From positions 659,669-723,668 of the forward strand of contig MNCI01009376.1 of assembly GCA_015680685.1 (NCBI GenBank): a DNA stretch of 64,000 nucleotides, given 5' to 3'. The notes under the pieces were generated by a model. That model was not told where the DNA came from. It saw nothing but the letters and a program-made list of their open reading frames with translations, and ran no database searches. The translations under genes were made by a program, and so were the position numbers. Positions 36,160 to 48,435 of this stretch are shown here, in pieces. This DNA comes from Gnetum montanum. Taxonomy: Eukaryota > Streptophyta > Gnetopsida > Gnetales > Gnetaceae. Each line of letters starts with the position of its first letter. Position 1 is the stretch's first letter.

Positions 36160-36310
36160 CAATTCTAAATCATGTACTAGATATCTAACTTCATAAGGTT
36201 TAGCTTGACAAGAAGCATAGGCCACTACTATCCCTACATGCATGAGAATACATTCAAAATATTTAATAGAAGTATTTGTTATCATGAGTTTTTTAAAAAG
36301 TTCTAGAATT
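36160..36310 (-). pseudogene. Ty3/gypsy RNase H fragment
   Basis: On minus, FECILMHVGIVVAYASCQ followed by AKPYEVRYLVHDLEL is the gypsy RNase H block (family: GCVLMQxGRVVAYASRQL, YPTHDLEL). Nothing convincing continues on either side, so this is an isolated fragment of an otherwise eroded element. Confidence 0.8.
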
Positions 36311-39150
36311 TGAAATACAAGTGAAGATTAACCTCTGCTTTAATTCATTAAGTGTTTTCTAGAAAAATTCAATTTAAATAATGGAATAATCTTTGATAAA
36401 GATATTAGTCCATGGCAATGAATTCTTACAAAAGCTCTTAACAATTATTTAAAATATTTAATTAAATTAAAAACTAATTAGTTTAATAATTAAAAGTAAA
36501 ATAAGATCACAAGTTCAATTGTTAATGAAACATACAACCAATAATTCAAATAGTAAGCTCATTCAACAAGTAATAATTTATTTTGCTAATGTTTCAATAG
36601 TTAGTCTACCTTTTTCTTTTACTTTTGTTCCATAAAATGTACCTTTAAGGAAGGTTTTAGTTAAATCAATTTCAAATATTTCTTTAATAAATAAGTATAA
36701 AGAAATATTTATTCCTAAGATCTCATAGGAAACTATTGTTATTTTAGATGGTTTCCAAATGATGCTTCCTAATCAAAAATATTGAGGAAGTCTATCTATT
36801 GACAATTACATGCTACAGCTTTAGAATGGATAGCATGTTCAATGTGTTTTAACTACCAATAATTTATTTGTAACCATTAGTCAAGATATGAAGATAATAT
36901 CTTTTAACAAAATTGATTCTATTGACACAGTGAGGACCTCTTGCCATTAATATAATGCTAATCTTTTCATGAAATGCCTAATTTTCTATCCTAAAGGATA
37001 GGTATTTAAAGATTAGTTTAAAGGATGAAAACCTAAAAAGGCATCCCCAAAAGTGTTTGGCCTTTTCTTTTCATTAATTTGTAGTTTCTCCTCTCTATAC
37101 AACTACTGTGTTTATGTACATTGAATTTTTATTTTTCACATATATGTTTTTTGGGGTCTAAAAACTAGTCTTAAAGGGATAGATTAGAGTATTTCTATTA
37201 AAATTAGATTATCCAAAAATTAATTTTTTTAATCAACTTATTCTTATTCATTGGTACACCACCCTTACTCACTAGTGTAAGAACATTTGTATGAGGTCCT
37301 TAATGAGAACGTTGTTGTTGCTCACAAGTTGAAAATAATTTTCTACTAGATGCAATTTCTTTTAAGGCACCATCATGTTAAATAAATTATTGATCTTGAT
37401 AACACTTTGGTGTTATTAAAGAAAATATTAAGTAGAACACTATGTAGCCTAACTATGTTTGAGAGAAATAACAAAATAATTTATTCTATACTAGGTAATA
37501 TTCTTATAGGGATAAATAAATAAATTAAGTGAAAAATAACCAAGCATCACAAAAATAATATATTTTTCTCATTACATATTAGATACGTTACTGGTAAAAT
37601 TCATGTTACTTCCATGTTTCCATTAAAAGAACTACCATAAGTAAAAACATCCTCTAGATCATTGATGTTTCATATAATCTTGATAGTAAACAAAGCATCT
37701 AGATGCAAAACCTACTATATTTTTATTCAACTCTTCAATATAGAGAAAACTTGAACTTTCCAAGAGGAGAAAAGCTATTGACATCTATAAGTTTTCAAAA
37801 CCCTCTTTTTAATACTAAGCATTTGAAAACAAAAATCTATTAGCAATTGTACTCATGTTTCTTGTCACGGATTCAACTTAGATTACTTGAGATTGTCGTA
37901 TCAATTGTTGAAATTCTTTTACTATTTTCTAATATTTAATGTGAAATCAATCACTTTTCAAGTATTAAATAGCTAGTAAAAGATTCATATTTTTCTTACT
38001 ATTAGAACATTCAAAACCTTGTGAATTTCATAAAACTTATTGGTAAAATCCATAGGAAAAATAACTAAATACTTTTATATGGTTTTTATCACAATGCTCA
38101 ACTAATAAATAATCATAGCATCAATAAAATAATAATAAGTATGATGTTTAATATGGCTAAATAAAATAAATCTTTTGTCACACAATTTGATTTAAGATGA
38201 AGAAATCATCATCTTAACTTATATATTTTCTTGACAAGTGGTAAATAACTCTTTTCAAAATTATCATTAATATGTTATCTAGTACGCAATTATCAATAGA
38301 GATCCTCATACAATTTTACCATTTTAGACATTATAACATCACTTACATAATTTCAAATGAACTTATTACTAGACATGGATTTTACTCTTGCATTTGGTGT
38401 TTTATGTTGCAAGCTCCATCATATTAAAACATCATTATTTAAAAGGAATATTACAGACTATTAACAAACTATATTGCAATTATTAAAAATATATTAAGTT
38501 TGAGTTGAGTTGTATATCATCTACTCCATCACCATTGTTATGTATTTCACCAAAGTTGATTGTACAATAAATCTTCAAAAGAATCAAAATTTATTTGCAT
38601 CTTGTTAAGAAACCTTTCTAGTTTTAGACAAATGGAAACTACCAAGTTTCTAAAAAATTAAATCAACTAATATTCACAAGTCCTAGCTAAGGGAACCTAT
38701 GCCCCATATATAAGCTTGTAACATCTACTAATATTAACTTAGTTTAGAAATGAATTAAAACAAAAATAAATACTTAAATAATGATAAATAATGTCAAAGA
38801 AATGATACATAACTTAGTAGACATCTAATAAATAACTGCAATGTGGCAAATAAAATAAAAAAAATTATAAAAAGTAAATATTAGCCTATTATGTTCAAAA
38901 ACCTAGCTTGTTCACCAAGAAATAATAGTTTAAATGATTCAAATGCCTTTTTAATGAAAAATAAACAAATAACCCCTAATTAAATTAATGGAAAAATAGA
39001 TAAAAAATAACATTGACAATGACATGAGGCTTATAAACATATAAAATAGACATTAGGATAGGAAGGAACTTGGCCACAGCTTCTGGTCAAGTCTATGCCT
39101 AACTGCGATAATAGCACTAGATTGTCTCTAAGAGATAAATGTCAAAGAAA
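36311..39150. other. 2.8 kb AT-rich stretch without recognised gene
   Basis: No conserved domain seen on either strand. Its right end is the target site (GAACC, 39,151-39,155) of element D. Probably very old transposon residue. Confidence 0.5.
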
Positions 39151-39155
39151 GAACC

Positions 39156-39941
39156 TAATGAGAAACTTCCATGTATTTCAAAATCCAAGCTCTTTCAAAG
39201 TCACAAAATAGCAAATTTCAACAAGAAAAAGAAAATGAAAGCTTTACTCTTGCTCCAATGAAGAATTTACATATTAAAGAAAGCATAATTTCCAAAGGAT
39301 AGATAAGAGATTCAATCAAACTTTCATACACTCAAACAAAGCAATCACATACATACAAGGATGATGATCATAGTAACTTGCCAAGATTGTATCTGTTCTT
39401 CTATCTTTCTCTCAACTCCCTAGATTCTCTCTTGACCAAAATGAAGGCTCAACAGGTCTATTAACATCCTTCCACCCTATCTCTTCATCCTCCCTATTTA
39501 AATTCAAAATTTAAATCTTTAAAAACCTATAGGAAATTGTCTCATTTCCTTTGTGGACTTCTTAGAGGAGAATGAGATGTCTCACTTGAAATTGGCTATT
39601 AACACCTGGGACATCTTGAAATCATATGGGATGTCTCAACTAGGACATCTCAAGTGGATATGGGATGTCCTTAATCTAGTTGGAATATCTCACATGTAGC
39701 AGGGATGTCCCACCTGCCAAGGAAAAATACAAAGATGCTCGTTTCGAGGCCTAGAACCTTCAAACACCTCCAAAAAAGCTCCCATAGCCCCCAAAACCTC
39801 ATAAACTCATCAAAATAGTCCCAAAACATGTCAAAATATTCTAATATCATCATCAATAAAAAAACACAAAAATACAAACACACAAACATCTATGTACAAA
39901 CATATTGAGGATTAGACATGGGCTAGATAACCTCCTCATCA
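39156..39941 (-). repeat. Element D 3' LTR
   Basis: Matches 44,811-45,584. In element orientation it starts TGATGAGGAGG and ends CATTA. Contains a series of GGGATGTC/GGACATC phrases near 39,600-39,720. Confidence 0.92.
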
Positions 39942-39957
39942 TCTCTTCCACCCTTAA
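39942..39957 (-). promoter_or_regulatory. Element D polypurine tract
   Basis: On minus TTAAGGGTGGAAGAGA abuts the LTR start TGATGAGG. Confidence 0.8.
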
Positions 39958-40019
39958 GAAATTAAAATTATCCTCAAGTTGACTATACACTTTGGATAAC
40001 ATTAAGCCCCCACAAAGCC

Positions 40020-40250
40020 AAATCTTTTTCATGGATCCAAATGGCATTTTCAGATCCATCATCATTCCAATGTACCAAATACTCATGCACTTTTCTACCT
40101 CTTATTCTCTTAGCCTTTCTTTCTTGTAGCACAATTGCTTTCCTTGATGACTTGGCTAAGTTTAAGTCTTCAAGTGCATCCTGGAGGATCTTAAGACTAT
40201 TCCTCAAGTCTAATGCAATCACATTTCCATGTTATTGGCTCAAATTTTAA
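40020..40250 (-). pseudogene. Element D chromodomain (integrase C-terminus)
   Basis: On minus, AIVLQERKAKRIRGRKVHEY then LVHWNDDGSENAIWIHEKDL follows the chromodomain pattern (ILxxRxxxxR...EYLVKWKGxxxxxATWE). Such domains are thought to direct chromoviral integration to particular chromatin. It lies at the end of pol, just before the PPT. The aromatic-cage Trp/Tyr positions appear partly kept (VHW, AIW). Confidence 0.8.
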
Positions 40251-40439
40251 ACATTAAAAACACAACAAATAGGTAAATCATTGGGTAAGTCAATCTCATT
40301 AGCATTTGGATTAACCTTGGCCTTGATCTAAAATGGACAAATTATTCTTGCCTTAAGCTTATATAAGTGCACATTCTTTTGTCTTTCTTTGCTCAAGAAA
40401 ATTCAAACATAATCACCAATATGAAAATTATATGTCCTC

Positions 40440-41330
40440 TTACACTTATTGGCCTCAAAAGACACAATATTTGTCTTTTTTGTCCAAGTAATATTTAACT
40501 TGTTGATGCAATTCTCTCATTTTCTCAACAAAATCTAAACTCAAAGAGGCATGATCTTCAAATTTCCTCAACTCATCAATCATTCTTAAAGAAAACCCAT
40601 AATTTACTAGAAAGGGAGTCTTACCAATGGTAGAATGAAAACCATTATTATATGAGAATTCAGCATGAGCTAAGATGTTTTTCCACCTTTGAGGTTGATC
40701 CTCAAACAAACACCTCAATATCTTCAATAAAGGCCTATTCAAAACTTTATTTTGTCCATCATTTTCAAGGTGATAGGTTGTGGAAAAAGGCAACTTAGTT
40801 CCAAGTAGTTTCCAAAGTAATCTCCAAAAACAGCTAGTAAACTTGACATTCCTATTAATCACAATGTTTAAATGAATGCCGTGTATCTTGACAACATGTT
40901 AAAAGAATAAATGTGCAACATGGAAAGCATCACTACTTTTCTTCCATGGAATAAAATGGGCCATCTTTGTAAATGTCTCTACTACAACAAGTATAGAATC
41001 ATGAACAAATCTTGTCTCAAGAATGCCAAAAACAAAGTCCAAAGAAATACTTTCCCAAGGAGCATTTGGAATTGGCAAAGATGGATAATTACCATCTACC
41101 CCTTTTTCCCTTTTGAAATTTTAACAAATATAGCACTCTTTTACAAATTTAACCACATCAATATATATACTTAGCCAAAAGTAATTTTTACCCATATGTG
41201 CAACCATATAACTTTGATATTTCTCTTCAAGGAGTTCGGACCTAAAATCACACTTTGGAACAAAAAAAATTTTTATCATCAAACAAAATCCCATTCTTCA
41301 CGTGATAAACATTCCATTGATTAGTCCTTC
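40440..41330 (-). pseudogene. Element D integrase, decayed
   Basis: On minus, a zinc-finger-like region (KYQSYMVAHMGKN, CYIC near 41,110-41,210), then the core: TKMAHFIPWKKSSDAFHVAH, VKFTSCFWRLLWKLLGTKL, FSTTYHLENDGQNKVLNRPL (family YHPQTDGQTEVVNRTL) and FSYNNGFHSTIGKTPF. The frame is clean from 40,862 to 40,455. The Pro of the YHP motif is replaced by Leu. Typical of plant chromoviruses. Confidence 0.9.
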
Positions 41331-41559
41331 CTAATAATTGGAAAGATAAATCTTTTCAAAATGCATCAAAATCCTTATCATTAGGATATAATGAAGTAAA
41401 AGAGTCAAATCCTTGAACTTTCACATTAGAATAAATAACATGAATCCTAGAAAAAGCATCAAATGCAACATTAGACTTGTCACTCCTATGTTTCAAAAAA
41501 AATGAAATTATTTCAATTGCTCTATCCATTTCATGTGCTTAACACTCAATTTCGTTTGA

Positions 41560-41870
41560 GAGTTCAAAAATTGAAGTGCTCTATCATTAGTAAATGAAAG
41601 AAACTTTGATCCTAGCAAGTAATGTCTTCAATGTTTAAAGGCTTAAACTATAGCATATAACTCCTTTTCATACACACTATACTTTTTCCTAAATTCATTT
41701 AATTTTATTTTTTTTGAAAATAATGCAATTGGCTTACGTTCTTAAGAAATCACACCTCTAATACAAGCCCACTTACATCTACTTCCACTTCAAAAATTTT
41801 TAAGTTTGAAATTTCCAAAATCAAAGCACTACAAATTTTCTCTTTCAATACTTGAAAGGATTCTTCCTTG
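41560..41870 (-). pseudogene. Element D RNase H, decayed
   Basis: On minus, FRKKYSVYEKELYAIV, then RHYLLGSKFLSFTNDRALQF and LSVKHMKWIEQL match the gypsy RNase H (YSTYDKELYALV, WRHYLLGxxFVLxTDHxALxxL). The DH of TDH reads ND. Stops at the Arg/Trp positions. Confidence 0.88.
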
Positions 41871-42640
41871 TCATTATCCCATAAAAAGGCTAATTTTTTC
41901 TTCAAACAAGAGAGCATAGGCCATGCAATGGAACTAAAATTCTTACTAAAGATCTTACCTCTTTCACATCCTTAGGTGAAGGCCATTCTTTAATTAGCTT
42001 TATCTTACTTGGTTTCATCTTGACTTGGTTCTTGAAGACAACATGACCTAGGTAGACAATTTCTTTCTTCATGACGTGGCATTTCTTGGTATTAATCATC
42101 AACTTTGCCTCTTTTAACTTGGATCATATCAATCTCAAATGATGTACATGATCCTCTTCCTCAGAACTGTACATAAATATGTCATCAAAGAAAACAATGC
42201 AATATTTATCTAATAAAATTTCTTATGACTTCATGCATGAACCTCATAAATGTGGCTAGAGTATTGTTTATCGCAAAAGGCATGACTAACCACTCAAATA
42301 AGCCATCTAGTGTCTTAAATGTTGTTTTTCATTCTTTTCCTGATCTAATCCTTATTTCATGATAACCACTTTTTAAATCAATTTTAGAAAAAATCTCAAC
42401 ATTTGAAAGCACATCCAGAATGTCATGCATCCTAAGAATAGAAAATCTATACTTGATAGTAATCCTATTAATAGCCCTAGAATCTATGCACATCCTTAAT
42501 TCATCAATGTCTTTCTTGGGAACTAAAGTAGTTAGAATAGCACAAGGAGATATGGATTCCTTAATAAAATCATTAGAGAGTAATTCACTTCCTTTATTTC
42601 TCAATTCTTCCCTTTGATTTGGATTCATGCAATAGGTCCA
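41871..42640 (-). pseudogene. Element D reverse transcriptase, decayed
   Basis: On minus, the frame at 42,628-42,329 holds NKGSELLSNDFIKESISPCA, VPKKDIDELRMCIDSRAINR and FSKIDLKSGYHEIRI, the fingers and palm of a gypsy RT. Further on comes MLYSSEEEDHVHH-like sequence and, at 42,102-41,902, KKEIVYLGHVVFKNQVKMKP with IKEWPSPKDVKEVRSLVRI, the thumb region. The stretch with the catalytic YxDD (about 42,190) reads as FFDDIF-like on minus (FIVFFDDIFMYS). Frames are broken between these parts. Confidence 0.9.
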
Positions 42641-42939
42641 TTCATTTGGAATTGTAGCTCTTGGTATGAATCTATTTGATGTTGGGTGGGTCTCATTGGT
42701 GGAAGCCCTTCAAATTTTCCTTTGAAAACATCATCGAAGTCTAATGTAAAAGGTTTCACCAATGGAGGAAGTTCATGTATCCCATCTTCTCTTGGAATAG
42801 ATCAAATATTTCTTACACCTCTCAAAGAAGCCTTGTTATCAAAGTTTCAAGGTCTTTCCAAAATAACATCAGCATAATCAACAGGAAGGATATCACAATG
42901 TATTATGTCTTCAAAAGAACCAATTTTAAAAGACAAAAT

Positions 42940-43212
42940 ACACTTATCCTTAACCTATTGGAAATGATCCTTGGATAGCCAATAGACTCTCTAGGATCTA
43001 GGACATGGAAATGTCTTCAAACTAAGCTTAAAAATATCCTTTAAAGAAACCACATTTTCTTGAGCCCCACTGTTAATTAAAATGTGTATCCATGCACCAC
43101 TATCTAGATACCTAGTGACAATCATAAAGAGAATCCTTCTTCTAGGATTTTCATTGGCATTAACATTGCCCATAAAAGTACACAAATTAATTTCACTAAT
43201 ATCATCAATCAC
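42940..43212 (-). pseudogene. Element D protease, decayed
   Basis: On minus, HILINSGAQENVVSLKDIF corresponds to the I-D-S-G-S-x-E-N-V-V-S motif of chromoviral proteases; the catalytic Asp is replaced by Asn (GAC/GAT to AAC type change). KLSLKTFPCP follows as expected. Confidence 0.85.
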
Positions 43213-44450
43213 TGGTGCATGAGGATTACTTTCATTGGAGGATTCTTTCTTTTCCAGGATCTAAAGTTCCTTTTATTTCAAGATCTTTGGCTTTTTGTAC
43301 TTCCATTGTATATGTCCCTCTTCACCACAACTGAAGCATTAAAGCTAGGATGCATATCCATTTCCTTCACCCTTTTCATTCTTAGAGTAGTCTCTCTTGG
43401 GATCTTAATTATCAAACTTCTCTTGCTTCTCCTTAGTGTCTTCTTTGGTATTTTCCATCTCCTTGTCTTCTTCTTCACCTTTAAAATCTTTAGAGTCCTC
43501 ACCTTTAGAAACTTTTGGATCTCTATTTTATCCTTTAAGATTCTTTATAGCCTTAAAAGATGATTCAAAAGCCTCATCCAATGTTTGGGGCCCATAGAAG
43601 GATAGATCTTATTACTACTCCCTTTTGAGTCCCCCTTGAAAGTTGGATGCTTGTTCATAATCATTCCAATGAACTTTTGCAAGCTAGATAGGCTTATAAA
43701 AATCCATGTAGTAGTCCTTCAAACTCTTCTCACCTTTCCTTAGGTACTTCAATTTTTGGATGACCTCTTGTCTACAATGAGTCTTCTCAAATTTTTGCTT
43801 CAACATGAATTACATTAAAGATCAATCCTTGATAGGAGTATCATTGTTCACCTTGTAGGAATGACTTTCTTCTCCTACCATACAAGTGCTATGTCTTTCA
43901 ATTTGGTTTTAGCATAAAATACATTTTAATGATTTTCCACATCTTCAAGTTCAAAGTACTTGTTAATCATTTTTAGCCAAGAAAAAAAATATTCAATTCC
44001 TTCCATGCCATTGAAGGAATTAACTTCAACATGAGGTATCCTTTAACCATGTCTAAAAGCTTTTGCAATAGTAACTTCAATTCCTTTACCTTACTTCCTT
44101 TAAGGCTTAGAAGGAAGTTTCTTTCTCCCTTTCTTAGGAAATATGAAACCTTGAGACTTATTTTCAGCACTAGGAGCATGACAAAAAACATCATCTTAAG
44201 CTTCTCCTTCTCTAAAGTATTCATCTTGAAAAGTAAGATCATCTTTCATGAATGGCATTAAGTAATGTCTTGAAGAAGGCCTTAGTGAAGAATTGCATGA
44301 ATTGTACCCTTGCTTGAATGCTTCTAGTGAAGTAGCATGTTCTTTGTTCTCTCCAAACTTTTCAATTTTCTCAATAATGAGCTTGAGAGTATTTCTCATG
44401 TCATCCATATTTCTTGACAAAGCTTGAACTATCTTCTTCTTTGGAGGCAA
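43213..44450 (-). pseudogene. Element D gag with zinc knuckle, decayed
   Basis: Starts with ATG at 44,450 (MPPKKKIVQALSRNMDDM). It continues through FNGMEGIEYFFSWLKMINKY and FELEDVENH (about 43,960), the gag core, in more than one frame. A CCHC knuckle near 43,360-43,320 reads CFSCGEEGHIQWKY: C-x2-C-x4-H-x4, with the last Cys replaced by Tyr. It packages element RNA. Confidence 0.85.
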
Positions 44451-44792
44451 GATGGATATTGATCTAAAAGTTAATTTTCATAAAATTCTACAAGGAAACT
44501 TGAAATTTTTAAGATTTCTCAAGGAATGAAATAAGAAATACTCAAATCTTAAGAGAAATAAGCATAACATTTTCACACCCTAGTTATTACAAGTTGATGG
44601 ATGTCCAATTTCACAATTATCTTCTAATTCTTGAAAGATATGACAAACTTAGGAATCAAAGGAAAATTTTCAAATACTAGGATGAGTAGAACAAGTAGCA
44701 AGAGAGAATTCACCCAAGATGGAGAATTTGAAGTGACTCTTTGAAATTAAGATGAGAATTATCCACTTGAATGTAATTTTCTTCAATTTCAA

Positions 44793-44807
44793 GCTACTTT
44801 GATACAA
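44793..44807 (-). promoter_or_regulatory. Element D primer binding site, initiator-Met type, decayed
   Basis: On minus TTGTATCAAAGTAGC, three bases inside the LTR; compare TGGTATCAGAGC of initiator tRNA-Met primed elements. Confidence 0.55.
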
Positions 44808-44810
44808 ATT

Positions 44811-45584
44811 TAATGTGGAGCTCCAATGGATTCCATAATCCAAACTCTCATGAAGGTCACAAAATAGAAAATTTGAATAACAAAAGAAAAATTAAAGCTT
44901 TATTCTTATTAAAATGAAGAATTTACATATGAAAGGAAGTGTAAAAATCCCAAGCATAGACAAGAGATTCAATCAACCTCTCACACTCAAAAAAAGCAAT
45001 CACACATACACAAGGATGATGATCGAGGCACCTTGCCAAAACTTTATCTCCCATTCTGCTCTTCTCTCAACTACCTAGACTCTCTCTTAACCAAAATGAA
45101 GGTTGAAAAGGTCTATTTATGTCCTTCCCCCTATCTCTTCATCCTACCTATTTAAATTCAAAATTTAAGTCTTTTAAAAATTATAGTAAATTATCCCATG
45201 TTCATCTGGAACATCTCAAAGGAGAATGGTACATCTCACCTGAAAGTTGTTGTTAATAGTTTGGACATCCTAAAATCATATGGGATGTCTTAGCTAGGAT
45301 GTCTCAAGTGTAGCTGGGATGTTCTGAATGCAGTTCAAACATCTCACCTATAGCTAGGACATCCCACCTACCAGGGAAAAATACAAATACTTTTATTACG
45401 AGGCTTTGAACCTCCAAAAAAGTCCCTATAGCTCCTAGAACCTCCTAAAATCATCAAAATAGTTCCAAACATGTTAAAATACCATGTGATCATCATCAAC
45501 AAAATAACACAAAAATACAAACTCAAGACACAAACATCTATGTATAAACATATTAAGGATTAGACATGGGTAATGTCCTCATTA
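44811..45584 (-). repeat. Element D 5' LTR
   Basis: Direct repeat of 39,156-39,941; starts (plus view) TAATG, ends CATTA, followed by GAACC. Confidence 0.92.
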
Positions 45585-45589
45585 GAACC

Positions 45590-46360
45590 TCATTATTTCT
45601 TTTTGATTTAAAGTTATTGGATGGGTTTGTTAATCTCGACAATTTCTATTGGATTTTTCTTTACAAAATGTTTTCTAGCAAGGAATGATCTAGAGATAGA
45701 AAATAGTAATATCTTTTAAATTGTAGAGACTATGAAGAATTTTAAAGCTTTTAATTTTGTTTTGCTAGATGATTTATATGAATCCCTATCAAAAGATATC
45801 AGTTCAAGATACAATTTTTTGTAGATTATTGGATTTGTTCACCCAAAAAAGGATTTTACACCATTGATTAAGGCTATCCTTGAGTGCTATAGAATTAAAT
45901 TTTCACATTCTTGCTAATTTTTTTTATCCTTTTTAGTTGTTGAACTAGCCAATTCTAAAATTATTGAAAAGTCATAGAATCTTAATGTTTTTGTCGATCA
46001 ATGTAATAATTGTATTGCATGTGAATGGAAAGGGGATATTGATCCCTATTCCTCTAATTATTAGAAAATTCCTTGCTATATTGAAATAGAAAATCTTCCT
46101 CTTACTTTTCAAAATGTTAAAAGTAAAATTGCTAATAGCATTTTTACAATTCTAAATATAGATTCAAAAACATTACTAGATGGTTGATAGTGCACACATG
46201 ATTTTGTAGAGATAGATTTAATCTCAAGGTCTGTAGTTAGTGATTTTTCCAAAAGAAAATTACATATTATAATTTTTGAGGATGTTGTAGCTATTATCAT
46301 TAATAAGGCCATGTTATTGAAATCTATCCTATTCTAAATAAAAAATTTTATCATGACAAA
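45590..46360 (+). pseudogene. L1-type LINE ORF1-like remnant
   Basis: On plus, near 46,075-46,215, the frame reads IPCYIEIENLPLTFQNVKSK, then IDSKTLLDG and HDFVEIDLISRSVVSDFSKR. It resembles the RNA-binding part of plant L1 ORF1 proteins (WIxIxNLPLxxx, RxxVEIDLSKxLP). Several stops lie upstream. The element D insertion directly borders it. Confidence 0.6.
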
Positions 46361-46754
46361 AATAAGCAATAATTTTTAGAAAAGGAAAATATTGATAGTT
46401 TTCAATAGGTACAAATGAAATCTTCTTTTACAAGTTCTTAACCTTTAACTAATCCTTTTAATTCTAAATGTACCAATAAAATCTTAATATATAAAGAGAA
46501 TTTTTCTTTAGAAAAAAATAAAATTTCAATAGGGACTAGTGATGAAAATATTAATGCAAATTGATTTCACTTAGTGTCACATGAAAAGAATAGATCTATA
46601 AATGAAATTTTCAATTTAAAAATCCCAAACACATCTTAATTTAATTCTACTTCTACAACTATTATAAATGTTTTTTTATTAGACAATGTTTTTTTACTTA
46701 TCACTTATATGGATTTTAAGACAAATGCTAATATTGAGAAATTAAGGATGTGGG
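46361..46754 (+). other. LINE interdomain stretch without clear homology
   Basis: AT-rich, many stops; presumably the ORF1-ORF2 spacer of the LINE. Confidence 0.4.
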
Positions 46755-47760
46755 CCTTCTTCCCCACATCTCAATGCTAGGTTTATCATGAATTGTTTGG
46801 GATTTTTTTGATAGGGCATGAGCAAATATTGTTAGAGATTATCTTTCAAACCAATGTTTATCTTCAATTCTTTTCCTATAGGAAATTAAGATTTCAACTC
46901 ATATTATTAGTTTTCTTAGTAAATACTTTTTTAAGTTTTTCCTACTTTTCATGAAGTTAATAAAGTAGATGTTGTTATTCTTGTTAATAAAATTGAACTA
47001 GTAAAGTTTTAAATTCTATCTTTAAAAACCTTAAAGGAGTTATTTGGATTATTTATCTTAATGAAAAAAGTAACTTTAAACTTTTTAATATTTATGCTAC
47101 TAATTATTTAAAAGATCGATCAAATATTTGAAAATATCTTCTACCTCTGTCTAAACTTGCTTGGACTATTAGAAGTGATTTCAATATCATTGAAAGTCAT
47201 TTCGATAAAATTGATAGTCTTCTTTCTAATATGTCTTATTAATAAAAAGAAGGTTGATGTGATTTCAAAGAATAATATTTTTCTTATTATTTTAGCTCCT
47301 TATCCCCATCTCATCCAAATGAGAAGCATTATACTTTTTATAATTACCAACAGGAAAATGGCATAATTTTTTATCAACTTGATAGATTCTACATCTCTAA
47401 TGTTTTCTTTTGCAATCCTTCAAGGAAAGTAGAAGTCCATACATATGCTACATTGTTAGAATATTTTGCTAATCTCACTTTTTTATCTAGTATTAATTCT
47501 TCATTCTTTCAAAAGCATGAGCTTTTTCATGCAAATGCTAATATGTTCATAGAACCTGGTGGAAAAAGTATTTTGAAGCCTTTAGCTAGATTAAGTAGTG
47601 GTAAAGAACTACTTGTAGAGTAAAAAATTATGCTAGATGGTTCAAAAAGTAATTTCCAAAGAATAAGCATTTTCAAAGACTGTTAACATGAGAAAAATTT
47701 TTAACAAAACTAGAAGCCAACATTGATAGAATTGGGGTTCGATGAATGGAGTTTTTTAGA
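46755..47760 (+). pseudogene. L1-type LINE endonuclease (ORF2 N-terminus), decayed
   Basis: On plus, NCLGFFDRAxANIVRDYLS then LSSILFLxEIKIST (46,790-46,900) matches the start of the L1 endonuclease (WNxRGL...LQETK). FKLFNIYATNYLKDRS and AWTIRSDFNIIESHFDKIDS (47,060-47,210) cover the Y-A and G-D-F-N motifs, with Gly replaced by Ser. IIFYQLDRFYISNVFF (about 47,370) is the R-L-D-R-x-x-x-S end. The frame then runs to about 47,760 where homology to a dispersed repeat begins; the LINE reverse transcriptase is absent. The protein would nick target DNA. Confidence 0.8.
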
Positions 47761-47761
47761 A

Positions 47762-48245
47762 ATTAGTGATTAAACAATGCAAACAAGGATCATACATTGG
47801 GAGTATGGATAGAAAAATGAGAGAAACACAAGTTTTCTTTAGTCTTGGAGCCTGCTCCATACCATACTTTCCCATAAAAAATTCCAATAGCCTTTATGCA
47901 TTATCCTATGAAGCTCAAACAATATCGTATGGTTGCCACAACATAGAAAAATTCCATGAAAACTAAAATCCAAGCCTAAGGGACCAACATTGTTAATTCC
48001 AGCCATGAAATCAAAAATTCTACAACCAAAATACACATTGACTAATACAAATCTTGGCACTTGAAAAAACTTTGAAAAAAATTATAAAAAATTATTTTCA
48101 ATTATAGATGTAGAGAACATATCCCAAACAACCAAAATTGGCCATCAACATTGCAGTCCAAGTGTAGAAAAAAACCATAATTGTGATAATTGTGCTAGTT
48201 TTTAGCTAAAATTTTTAACCAAAGAAAACCCCTATTTGCAATGAA
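47762..48245 (+). repeat. Dispersed repeat R1, copy 1
   Basis: Same-orientation match to 61,052-61,520: shared landmarks include GTGATTAAACAA, AGCCTAAG...CCAACATTGTTAAT, and CCATCAACATTGCAGTCCAA. It stands between the LINE and element I gag. Open frames at 47,766-48,060 are not conserved in copy 2. Identity unknown; possibly leader or LTR sequence of element I's family. Confidence 0.75.
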
Positions 48246-48330
48246 TATTTTCATAAGTTAGCTTAATATGTTTCACAAGTTAGCTTAATACATTTCACAA
48301 GCTAGCTAATACATTGAGGTTTTCACAACT
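48246..48330 (+). repeat. Short tandem repeat, unit about 24 bp
   Basis: TTTCACAAGTTAGCTTAATA occurs three times with small changes. Confidence 0.8.
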
Positions 48331-48435
48331 TGGAGCTCTTACATGTTAAAGTTCATAAGTTAGGATCTTCATACGTTGGTCTTACACCTTTTGTGCCTTT
48401 TCACCATTCCACTATTTTACCATGACTTTGTATGC

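Larger units (their letters stand above)
39156..45584 (-). mobile_element. Element D: chromovirus-type Ty3/gypsy retrotransposon, complete ends
   Basis: LTRs at 39,156-39,941 and 44,811-45,584, with GAACC at 39,151-39,155 and 45,585-45,589. In minus orientation: 5' LTR, PBS, gag with zinc knuckle, protease, RT, RNase H, integrase, chromodomain, PPT, 3' LTR. This order and the C-terminal chromodomain define plant chromoviruses. Longer clean frames than H or C suggest a younger insertion, but it has stops and frameshifts and is not active as it stands. Confidence 0.94.

Noticed and set aside
36311-39150. Weak copia- or LINE-like phrases in both strands
   Set aside because: No run of conserved residues long enough to name a family; left as unassigned.
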